From the NCBI RefSeq assembly GCF_030463565.1, contig NC_134653.1:30875150-30939149 (forward strand): DNA of 64,000 bases, in the 5' to 3' direction. Origin of the DNA: Pelecanus crispus. Lineage: Eukaryota; Chordata; Aves; Pelecaniformes; Pelecanidae. A program made the translations under genes and the position numbers. Below, one piece after another: positions 1 to 10,600 of the stretch (its first letter is position 1; the number at the start of each line of letters is the position of its first letter). The notes beneath the pieces were generated by a model, which saw only the letters and a list, made by a program, of their open reading frames with translations, was not told the origin of the DNA and did no database searches.

Positions 1-190
1 GTCCCCTCGCGGCCCCCGTCCCCTCGCGGCCCCCGTCCCCTCGCAGTCCCCGTCGCCTCACGGCCCCCGTCGCCTCACGGCCCCCGTCCCCTCGCAGTCC
101 CCAGCCCCTCACGGTCCCCGTCCCCTCACGGTCCCCGGCCCCTCCTGGCCCCAGCTCAGCCCCTCACAGCCCCCCGGCCATTCCTGCCCC
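1..190. repeat. 17-bp GC-rich minisatellite
   Basis: Tandem copies of a 17-bp unit of the form GTCCCCTCGCGGCCCCC, starting at the first base of the window, so the array is cut by the window edge. The first copies are nearly identical; later ones vary (CGCAG, CACGG) and decay after about 160. The minus strand is a run of G-tracts, so G-quadruplex formation is possible. No coding content is inferred, although the repeat leaves long open frames on both strands. Confidence 0.85.
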
Positions 191-1290
191 TTCCCCTCGC
201 AGCCCCCCTCGATGCTGCCCAGCCCTGCCAGCCCCGTTCTGCCTCAGCCCCCCCCCGGCCCTTTTTGATGCTGCTAGGCTGAATCAGGCCCGGGACCGTC
301 CAGCCCTCTCCCTGCTCTGCTCTGCCCCGCCACACGCTGGCCGTCCCCTCCTCGCCCCCACGCACCCCGTTTCCCGCACAGCTGTCCCCCACTTCAGCCC
401 TCGCCAGGCAGTAGCTGGGGCCAAGGGCAGCCTGCTCTGCTGTTCTCTGCCGGTAAATCCTGGGCAGCGTCCTGAGCCTCTCTTTGCGGAGCAGCTGTGC
501 TTGCGGGTCCCTTGGCCCCATGCGTTCTCCCTCCCTGGCACCCCGCAGCCGCCACCATCTCCTGCCCCAGGGATGCTCTGCTGTACCCCCTGCCCTGTGC
601 AGCCTGTGCTGCAATGGCACTGCCTTTCCCCGCACCCGCTGTAGCTTCTGCCCCGCCGGGGGCTTGCACCAGCCCTTCCCCAAGGCAGCGGCGGGCAGTT
701 CCCTGCTGCCGGAGCAGCTCCCATCCCACTCCACCCCGTCCGTACCTGTGCGACATCCCTGTGCCGCGCTGTCTGTTGCCACTCCTCGCTGCAGCGCAGC
801 CTGCACCATGCCGCTGCCCGCTCTTCCTTCTCATCTCTGCTGCTCCGGAGCCACGTACACGCTGCTTAACCTGCTGCCGCTGTAATGCTGTGCTCCGCGT
901 GTCCCTGTCCTTCTGGGACAGGCACTCTGTGTGTCCCAGCTCTGCTGCACGCCCCCTTCACTCTTGTACCCCAGAAACGCCTTCTCCTGCCTCTGCCCGG
1001 CCTTGAGCAGAAGCCTCGCCTTCTGTTTTCCCTCACCTCAGCTCCCACATGCCATCCAAACACAGCTGCACCCTCCAATTTCTTTTTCTTCTTCCCTGTG
1101 CATCCCTTCTTGCCTCCTAACCTGTCTCTTTTGTGACACCCAAAGACAGGCCCGGTGTTTGCCTGCATATCTTCCCTGTACATCCCTCCCCCTCCCCTTT
1201 CCTTTGGTGCTCGCTGCCCTTGGCTTTGCTCTGTCCCCATTCCCGCCAGGTAAGCAATCCTATTTGTCACCTGTCAGGTCCCTGTGACTC
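191..1290. other. C-rich non-coding segment, probably SSH1 intron 1
   Basis: Strongly strand-asymmetric: the + strand is rich in C and T and poor in G and A. Several long open frames exist on both strands, but their translations are low-complexity Pro/Ser/Cys or Gly/Arg strings with no domain. A donor-like sequence (CCAG followed by GTAAGC) sits at about 1247-1256, but I could not tie it to a protein-coding exon. The SSH1 first coding exon (about 23 residues, MALVTLQR-type start in human) was looked for here and not found, so it should lie left of the window. Confidence 0.5.
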
Positions 1291-2572
1291 CCCCGATTAG
1301 CGGGTCCGAGGCGGGTAGGCGTGAGGGGGACGGTGCCGCCAGGCTCACAGGTTCTCCCTCGCCCAGAGGGGCTGTGGGGGTTCCCTTTGCACAGCCCTCC
1401 CTGGAGACGTGACTCATCCCTTCATCACCGACTGTTTGGCCATAGATCCGTGTCGTGTGGTTTGGGCTCCTGAGGCTGCAGGGACCCAGTGTTTGGACTG
1501 CTCTGTGTTCATTGCAAAACTTGGAGAAGGGACGTGTGCTTTTCTGAGGATTTTTCTGAAGGAATTTTGTTGGGTGGAGGTTTAGACAGTCTTAAACGAG
1601 ACCTAGTGGCCACCTGATCTACACATGTAAATGAGCTGTTAACCCTGTTGCAGGCAGCGGAATTAGACTGGATTTAACTGATGCAGGTGGGAGTCAAAGC
1701 AGTATGCCTCTCACCTTGCCATGTACGTCTGCACTAGGCGTTGTATTGTGTAGGAGCTCTGTGTTCACTATTATTTTTTCAGTGGGTTGACTGTATGAAT
1801 CTCCCTGTCCCTCTTAAAAATGTTGCCCCAAACTTGTCACCTGGTTTTGTCCGTGCCAGGGCACTTCTGCCACTGATGTCCGTGGCTCCGGTGTACTTTG
1901 GTGGCTCCCAGAGGAAGACATCAGCTCCGGTTCTGTTTGAATGATCTCTTCTGGCATGAAATACCATAAAACTATAAACCATCCTTTTCCAAATTCAGTG
2001 AGTTGTTTTTACGAAGTTAGTTTCAAAGAAAAATCCCATCAAAAAGTGTCAGCCTGCTCCCTGATCTTTTATGATCTTTCTTGCAAGGAAAATCAGGGCT
2101 CTTCGGGGCTTTTCGCCTATGTGAATAATTATTAGAAGATTAATTAAAATTTTTAATAGAAAATGATGACCGTACATCCTTGCTAATTGTGAGCATGCTG
2201 CTGCAGCCTCTCTTAACTCATGAGCCTGAACAAGTTTATAAAATGGATGCTGCCACCTGCAAGAGGCTTGCTGCCACGTTAATGTCGTGTGCTGTAAATT
2301 CTTAGGAGGAGAGTAGTTCATACACACTTGCATGCACTTGTTAGCTCTGCTGCCATCTCCCTTCCACACCACCTCCTGCTCCGTGGCAGGTCCTTCTGGC
2401 CGCACTCTGCCCAGTCCCCGGGGAGGGGTGCGGATGTGGCTGGTGGAGGTCTGGCCCCGGTGCTGGTGGCCGTGCCGTGATGGGATCCACGGTGCTGGTG
2501 AGTAGTTGCGGGTCCACAGCGTCACGTGCGTGGTGCACTGTAAAACCGGCCAGCTCGGAGGGATGCTGTGAG

Positions 2573-2649
2573 CAAAACAAGGCAGAAGCACTCAGCGTGG
2601 CAGACAGCAACAAGCTGTCTGTCACGCTGAGTGCTTCTGCCTTGTTTTG
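2573..2649. repeat. 36-bp near-perfect foldback with 5-nt loop
   Basis: Arms 2573-2608 and 2614-2649 are reverse complements over 36 bases, with one mismatch (2600 G against 2622 T, a G-U wobble in RNA). The loop is AACAA (2609-2613). It could extrude as a cruciform or be transcribed, within SSH1 pre-mRNA, as a long hairpin. Its origin is unknown: a template-switch (quasi-palindrome) event, a small foldback element, or a sequencing or assembly foldback artefact are all possible. Confidence 0.9.
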
Positions 2650-2803
2650 GTTTTACTGCAGCTTTTTCATAGAAAATACAGGGAGAGTCAACTTTGAAAG
2701 CAAGTCAGCTTTTGCAAAAGATGAGCCTGGAGCAGACTCAGGGCCTGGCTCTGCTGCGGAGCCTTAGCTGACGGCGTTCATGACTTCACAGTCACATTTG
2801 TTT

Positions 2804-2822
2804 AAAAAAAAAAAAAAAAAAA
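2804..2822 (+). repeat. A19 homopolymer
   Basis: A run of 19 A. No retroposed gene body or target-site duplication is visible beside it. Confidence 0.9.
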
Positions 2823-3651
2823 GTTTTTCTCCCCCTTGTTGCTACGTGACAGACCCAAACAAACAGGAGGGTGACCTTACAAAGGCCAAAATCTGCCAGA
2901 CTTTCCCAGGGCTGGGGGATCTGCTGGCAGGGGGCACTGGGGCTCAGGGTGTTCCTGGGGCTCTGCCCACTGCCCCAGCCAGGCTGGCTCTGCACTGCCA
3001 CTGCACAGTGTAAACAGACTAAAAATAGCGATGGTATGTTTCTCGCCATCAGCTGCAGTCATTTTGGATGGGCTTTGTGTATCTCTTTTCCTCCAAATGG
3101 CTATATTTCTAATATCCGGCCTCTGTGATTGCATTTAGGGTTTTTTCCTGGCGTTACTTGGTTCTCGCAGATTGTAAATAGAGCAGCTCCTGTGCGCTCT
3201 GGCCTCCCGAGTCTTAACTTGGAGGGGTGGGGAACAGCCCAGGTCCTACGCACACACACAAAACTTCAAGTTTGAACATTTTACATGAAGCTGTTTGCTT
3301 ATTTTTAACTTCTACAAAACCACCCGGAAACAAGTAGCCCTTATGGTGACCCTTATTTGATGTGGGTTTTAAGCAATGTTGTAGTAAATAACAAAATGTT
3401 CCCTGAGTGTTAGTGCTGATGGAGCATGATTTCTTAAAGGTTTGTGTCCCTCCAGCTTCGTTAGGCTCTGGTGTCCAGTGTGTTGCAAGTTTGAAGGTTT
3501 TCCTATTGCAGGGCAATCTCTAAGGTCCCTGCTTCACTTTTCGGGACCGAACCATCTCCCCAGTGCAGCCTTGCCCTCTGAGGGGATGCTCCTGGCCCTT
3601 TCTCTTCTGTCTACTTATGCAGGACCAAAGGAGGAGAATTATCTTTGAAAC

Positions 3652-3672
3652 TTTTTTTTTTTTTTTTTTTTT
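3652..3672 (+). repeat. T21 homopolymer
   Basis: A run of 21 T. It may be a decayed reverse-oriented poly(A) tail, but no element body is recognisable to its right. Confidence 0.9.
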
Positions 3673-4651
3673 GGTCAGCTTTGGATGCAATTAGCCCCAA
3701 CTCTGTTTTCTTTAATATGGAATTTTGTCCAGAAGCTAATAGAGTTGTTGAAGGAGGTAGCTGGAAAGCACGGCAAGGTGAAAATGTTTCTTTCAGAAAG
3801 TAGGCTTAAGTCAGCTAGCATGCTTCTGTTTTAAGGAGAGTATAATAAAGTGTAAGGGCCAGTAATGTCACCTAAGCAGCCAGATTTGCTTCCGGGGGGG
3901 CCTTCTACCAGTGTCCAGTGGAAAAGTGGCCGGTTTAATACATGCCCGCCATCAAAGAAGCGTGTTTATCAGGAAGGCAGCAGATGTAGGACTTGTTGGT
4001 GACTGGGCAACCAGGTGGGCATCATCCTAGCCTTGGGACACATCTTCTGGCAGCGGCGAGGTGGAGGTGGCCTCGTTGGTGAGGTGGTAGCTCGGAGATG
4101 GCGGAGGGGCTCCGCCGGTGTGCGCGGTGGAGCTGCACGTCGGTGCCAGGTTGGGGTTCAGGTGCTGGAGGCTGGGGCAGTCCCAGCTGGGCAGGTTTGG
4201 CCGCATCCACTGGAGGGCACTTGTGCTGTCGCTGCACTCCCCGAGTTACAGCATTCATTTGTGCCCAGCTCTTCGTTAGCAGCCTTTCGCTCAGGACAGG
4301 TTCTGCCCTCACGTGTGCACTCGGTGGGAGCGATGTGTGTGCACTCTTGGTGACGTTGAGGTTGGCGATCTTCAAACGGATCTGTGCTCTAGGACCAGCT
4401 TGCAGGATTAGGACCTAATAGCTTTAAAATCCCCGTGAGCCCCTTTGTCACCCGGCGCTGGGTGCTGATGGCATATATGGCCAGGGATTCTCATTTATCC
4501 CTGGCACCGGAAAGAAAAACCCCACAGAAAGTGACCACCCAAAACGTGTTATGGCAGGGATGGTTTTAAAAAGCGTGGGGATTTTTTTAAAGTTGTAGTA
4601 TGGAAACAACCAGCATGTAACTTTCTCTGTATCTTTCTTTTCTCCCCTCAG

Positions 4652-4692
4652 CTGGAGGTTGGCAGTGATGAAGAGCGTAAATTAAATGTGAG
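4652..4692 (+). CDS. SSH1: SSH1 exon 2
   Basis: 41 bases reading LEVGSDEERKLNV plus two bases of a Ser codon. The acceptor is CCTCAG and the donor is GAG followed by GTAAGC. It matches the LEAGSEEDRKLN stretch of human SSH1, directly after the residues encoded by exon 1. It enters in phase 0, so exon 1 must end on a whole codon. Confidence 0.93.
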
Positions 4693-7600
4693 GTAAGCAG
4701 AGCTATTTGGCTCTAAACATCATTTCCACTGTTTTTAATTGTCTGCCATGTAGCTGAGTCCTGATCCCGTGCAGGACTCCAGCCTTGAGCGTGTATGCTT
4801 GTCTGGAGGGGATTACATGGTCTGCAGAGAGCTAAACACTGGGGATGCTCTCTCCCTTATCAGTTTAGTTTTGAGACAAGCGTTTAATGAACTGAAAGCA
4901 TAAAAGAGGGTTTGTGTTTTGTTTTGGTTTGGGTTTTTTTTCTGTTGAGAAGAAACTGGAAAATTGCTCATCAGCTCTGGCCACAGCACTTAACTGTTAT
5001 CACAGCATTTCTGTCTCTGCTGCTGCTCTCTGAGGTTGGGGCTCTGGGTCGGGAAGGGGGATATGCTCCTAGGGTGAGTAGGGGAGAGCTCTGCTCATTC
5101 CTGGGTATTAACCATCAGGAATTTGACTCCTTTGATATTGGGGTTGTGTAGAGCCACTTTCTTCATGTGAGGGGGAGAAAAGGGCTGAGATATCCTGCTG
5201 GAGAAGAGAAAGGCTTCTCTTGCTGACATTGTGCAGAGATCAGAAGGAGTAATGATAAAGCTAGTTTGGTGGGACCCTGGCCTAATGGGGCTCTGAGTAA
5301 TTATGTGGATCGTTCACTCTAAACCCAGCTGTTGCAGACAGCTCTTATCCTCTAACCTGTAAACCACAATCCGAGAGACAAAGTGTAAAAACAACAGTGG
5401 TTCAGCAGTCTTGGCCTCTTCTTGTTACTACTTCCTACTTTAATTGTCATGGTTTCAGGTAAAAGCAAAGCCACTCGTGCTACTGCTTGGAGTTCAGTCT
5501 TGTTGTTTCCATCTCATTTTATGCTTTGAGACCTACTGCTGCAGAGGGATAAAATAGAGATGCTGGTGGCAGTGGGTTTTCTGTCGCAGTCTGATGGAGT
5601 GAGACTAGGACAAAGTGGAGTTGAAGCCTGGTTAACTGTCCTGGTTTCAGCCGGGATGGAGTTAATTTTCTTCCTAGTAGCAGGCACAGTGCTGTGTTTT
5701 GGATTTAGTAGGAGAAGAATGCTGGTAACACACTGATGTTTTAGTTGTTGCTAAGTACTGCTTATGCTAGTCAAGGACTTTTCAGCTTCCCATGCTCTAC
5801 CAGCTACACAAGAAACTGGGAGGGGGCACAGCCAGAATAGTTGATCCAAACTGCCCAAAGGGCTATTCCATACCATATGGCATCATGCTTAGTATAGAAA
5901 CTGTGGGGGGTTGGCCAGGGAGCAGCGATTGCTGCTCGGGAACTGTCTGGGTATCGGTCGGTGGGTGATGAGCAATTGCATTGTGCATCGCTTGCTTTGT
6001 ATATTATTATTATTATTATTATTGTATTGTTGTTATTATCATTACTGTTTTACTTTATTTCAATTATTAAACTGTTCTTATCTCAACCCAGGAGTGTTTC
6101 TCACTCTTACTCCTCCGATTCTCTCCCCCATCCCATCAGGGTAGGGGGAGTGAGCGAGCGGCTGTGTGGTGCTGAGTTGCTGGCTGGGGCTAAACCACGA
6201 CAGTCTCCTTCTGGTCTTGGGAGCAGCAAGTGGATGTTAGGGTATAGACCATCTTTACCCTGCAAGTGAAGTCAGAGAGCAGAAAAGCAAAGTTGCTCCT
6301 TTACAGAGCAGGAAAGTGTCCGGCCTTGCCATTTCTGTCTCCTGGGGCTGATTTGTTGTGGCTGCTGGGAGGCCTGGTTCAGTGCTGTCCTGCTTGCAGG
6401 CACGCAGGTCAGATGTGTGTGGTTGCTGTGTGGTCTCCTGCGTACGGGCATTTAACGGCAGTCTGTAATGTCATCCGTTAGCTTATTTTCTGGAGAATGC
6501 ATTTTGTATCGGTTAAAGCAAAATTCGGGGTTCCTGGTTCTGCTCCCAGCTTGGTTGTGGGCTTACTGTACAATTCAAGGCACAAGCAGGAACCTGCTGT
6601 AGTCATGAATAGCAATGCACTCTTAATTCTTGTGCTTTTTCCCATGTTGTATTAAATAGTAACACTTAAGCAAGCAGTATGATAGCCACTTCTTTTGTGT
6701 ATATGGCTCTTGTGCTGAAAGAGGAAATACAGCTTTATCCCTCTTTGTTACAAATGAGCTGAGTGACAATGCACACATAAATTGTTGGGACATCATTGGT
6801 TTTGTGGCTACCTTTGGTCTGTCTGGCCTTTTTGCAAGCCAGGCGTGCGCATCTGTCACTGACCAGAGCAATTGTGGGGGTAGATGCAGTGAGACTGGAC
6901 TTAAAGGCTTTTCTGCTGGCCTTTGAAAAATGCTGCAGCACTGACTCTAGATGCTGAGATCCCAAGAGCTTCCTCTGTCCTTCAGTCTCTTGGGGCCGCT
7001 CTTCCATATACAATTTTCAGGATAAGAATCTGGTAATTAAATCGCTAGATAGACCTCAAGAACAGGATGGCTCTTGTGCAGAGCCTTTGCTGTACTCAGG
7101 GGGAAACACCGCCAAGGACTGAAGAAAAAGCGTGGCCTTAGCGTGGACACAGCGTAGATGATAAATGAAGCTCCTCTTGCGGGGAGGTGGGTAGATCCTG
7201 TCCCCTTCCTGCTGACAGCTGTTCCGGATCAAGTCGCTGAGACTTTACCCGGTGCCCATGGGGTGGCAGAATTGTTCAACTTCATTGTGCTGCTGCTCCA
7301 ACAGCTGAGTTCAGGTCTCCTCTGAAAAAAAAAAAAACAAACCCAAAACTGCAGGAACTGGCTATGATGATATTTGTGAATCTTTAAATCCTGGTCTACC
7401 TTTGGTGGAGACTTAGGTGACAGCTGTGCTTTGTCACATGTGCCCTGAGTGTAGGGCTCAGCAGTCCAGTGTCTGACTTTGCAGACCTCAAAGATCCTAA
7501 TGGTTAGAAAAAGGAAGGGTTGTTGGAAACAAGACCCCATCTTGCTGCCAGCTCAAACTGTGTTACATTGATACAGGATGAATGTGCTATTCCACATTTA

Positions 7601-10600
7601 TGACATAACTTACTCATCCGCTTGCTGAACAGATTATTTTCATTCATTCAAAAAAATTCCAGGATTTTCATTTGAGACCACATAGTTGGATCTGGTTATA
7701 TGAGCTATCTGATTTTTTTTCTTGGAGGAATGGGTCTGTATCATGGTTTTAGAACGAGCTGCATGTGTTACTGCTCTCTGGTCTAAAAGCAGCAGACCTT
7801 CCTTACGGTTTCTGTCATTCCAAACTGCTTTTCTTTCTGTTTTCTCCCTGAAACAGCTTCTACCCTAACACAGACCGAGGGGACATGTTCTAGGTTCTGC
7901 TTTTCTTTCGAAGATACTGTTGCTTATCTGCGTTTTCTTGGGCATTAATGCGCTTTAAAGTCTTCCTTTTCTTTCACTTTGCAAAAATTTTGCAGAAGCC
8001 TCGATAAGATAACATCCACACTGTTTCCAGCAGACAGCCAGGAGTCCATTTTGCTCCCCGGTGGGTAAAGATTCATAGCAGAAGAAAAAGTAAGAGCACA
8101 GACTCAGATCTACAGCCCAGTTGGGCTCGGTACAGCTGGCGCAGACAAAAGCTTGCAGGTCTGATTCTCTGCGTTATCTGCGTCTGCTGAAATCTTCCTT
8201 CCTAAATGCCGATCAGCCATGTGATGTTGTGGCTTGATCTCTTTTTTTTTTTCCCTAATGATGCAGCGCACCCACAGGACCTTGAGGCATCTCACCCAAA
8301 TCTTATTAAAACTGCTGGCATGGGAGTATGCATTAGCTTAGAGTTAAGCACAACCATAAGTTTTACAAGATCCAGGTCCACCGAGTTCCAACGCGAGCCT
8401 TGTGTGTGCACAGTGCCTGCCACCTTATCGCAGAGCCACGTCATGCTCTTTTACCTAAGAGTAACCTCAGAGAAGATGATATCAAGTGTGGGGGAGAGAG
8501 AGACTGCAAGCAGAGCTCTTTTCAAGCAGACTGCTCTGGGAGAATGGGGTATGTGCAATTTTTCCTACACTGCTTTTCGGTGCAACCCGATTGACTTTCA
8601 TCACTCACTGTTGGTTGGCTCTCTAACACAAAGTTAAAGGAGATGTTTTACAAAGCCAATCACGCTGTGAGTGTTGGCTGTTGCTCAGACGCAGTTGGCA
8701 AATGCAGCAAGATAATCACTGGTTTTAATTACAAACACAAGTAAGTTTGTTTAGCCAGTCATTCTGTAATCTTTGCCATTCTTGGCTTTCCAATCACCAT
8801 CTGAATGTGGTCAGAAACAGGGCCGGGTGAGTGTTTTTGGGCACCTTCTGCAGGGAGATGGAGGTTGAACTGCTGCAGAAGGGCCTGGGAATTAGTTGTC
8901 TCCAGCCTCTGATCAAGCCTGAAGATTGTTATGGAAAGAACTGTTCTTGCTTGGCACCACTAAACCCAGTTTTAGGAGCTGGCAAGAACAGCTGTGGGAG
9001 GTAAAGGTTTTCAGGATTGGGCTTGTATGCATTTGCAGGGTCTTTTAGTGGCATATGCTGCTCAGCTGCCTCTACATGCTGCGTGGCCACAGCCGAGCGT
9101 GAAGTGGAGACACTGCATTGAGAGCGCTGCCTGGAGCGTCCAGTGTCCTGCTGAACAGAGAAATGGTAGAGGAAGAGGAGACTGGGGGTTTTCCTCTCTT
9201 TGCTGATGCCATCCTGTGTACCTCGCCGAGTTGCTTCATATTACTGAGCCCCTTTCTCCCATCTGCGGCCTGGCAGATGACTATTAGCTCATCTTCTGAA
9301 ACAGAGTAAAGTGTTAGGTCTGTTCAGTTTTATTCAGCATTGAAACCTTTCAGCTGTAAGAGTCATATGGCTTTTGAGCTCTGAGGAACCTATGGCTGTT
9401 TGTGATGGGTAGAAGGCACCGTGCCCCCCTTGCTTTCCACCTCACTTACCTTTGTGTCTTGCCTGATTACCTGGTCAGGAGCAAACATGCTCCGCCACAC
9501 TGGTTTGATAACCAGCTCTACAGTTCCTATAGTTACTGCTTTTTTGTTGTAGCTTAATGAAGGAAAGTAATTTTATCTTTTGAAGGCAGTGGAGTTACGC
9601 TGGGCATTGGTTTGACTTGGTTTTGCATTCGCTGCAGGAATTAGGTGGAGCCCTCAGGTTGATGAAAACTCCCTTTGCAGCTCAGCCATCAACAGGAGGA
9701 GTAATTGCTGCAGCCAAACTCTTTACAGAGCATCATCTTGGCTGGCACATGCCAGAGGACTCATTATAAGGAGGCTGTTTGGTTAAAATCACTGTAGTCA
9801 ACCAGGTTCCTTGCTGGTGCTACGGCTGGCCTCTTCAGTATGAAAACTCGAAGATTGACTGCAGCTCCAGCCCACCGTTCAGGCTCTTCTCCGTGCAGCT
9901 GTGTGTTTGCTCTGCACAGCTCTCCTTCTGTGCTGCACTGAGTGCCCACCACAGCTGGGGTTGTTTATATGTTATACTTTATCGTATATTATATTTTAAT
10001 GCACCAAAAATTATTTATTAACACCTTGATCTTTAACTTTTTTAGGGATTTATGAGCATGTTTTGCTGGAGGCAGCATTGAGTGAATGGCTTGTATCCAC
10101 AGCTTTGAGTGGCTGTGTTTATGGTACTGGGAAGGTGCATGGGGCAGAGGTGCACCGGGGCAGCTGTCTTGAGGATTTATTTGTGGGGACAGCAGCTCAT
10201 TACATGCTTGACAAGTCCTGCTCGCTCCAGTATTTATTGTCTCCCTGTTATTTGGTGGGAGATGTCGGGGCAGAAGTTGCTGACTTTATTAACTGTTCAA
10301 AACAGGACGCTGAATCACATCCTGGCAAGGCTGTAGCATCCTGCCTTAGCGTGCTCCATACAATGGGGAGGCAAATTCACAGGCTCGTGACCCTTGGTAA
10401 CTTTCTGGCCCGTAGGTGTGGCTGTGAAAGCTGATGGAGATATAATTAGGCCTTTACATTTTGTGGTGGGTTGTGTGGGGATGTTCAAAGACCATGGAGC
10501 CGAGGAAGCATGCACTTATTTGACACTTATTTAAGATCTATCCTTTCCAGGAAACTCTTGCTGACTTGAAGTTGAGCAATGCAAGTTTACTTGGATGTAG

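Larger units (their letters stand above)
1291..4651. other. rest of SSH1 intron 1 (5' part not in window)
   Basis: Non-coding sequence ending in the acceptor of exon 2 (CTCCCCTCAG at 4642-4651). It holds the foldback at 2573-2649, an A run at 2804-2822 and a T run at 3652-3672. A GC-richer stretch lies at about 4010-4370. Its open frames show no recognisable domain. Nothing else was identified. Confidence 0.75.

Noticed and set aside
1-190. Tandem array as a CRISPR-like repeat
   Set aside because: Units are directly adjacent without spacers, and the genome is vertebrate.
156-1006. Several open frames of 130-217 codons on both strands at the left end
   Set aside because: They overlap the GC-rich minisatellite and C-rich tract. 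The translations are low-complexity Gly/Arg or Pro/Ser/Cys strings without domains or splice borders.
2049-2591. 180-codon minus-strand open frame
   Set aside because: No recognisable domain, and it overlaps one arm of the foldback, which by itself keeps frames open on both strands.
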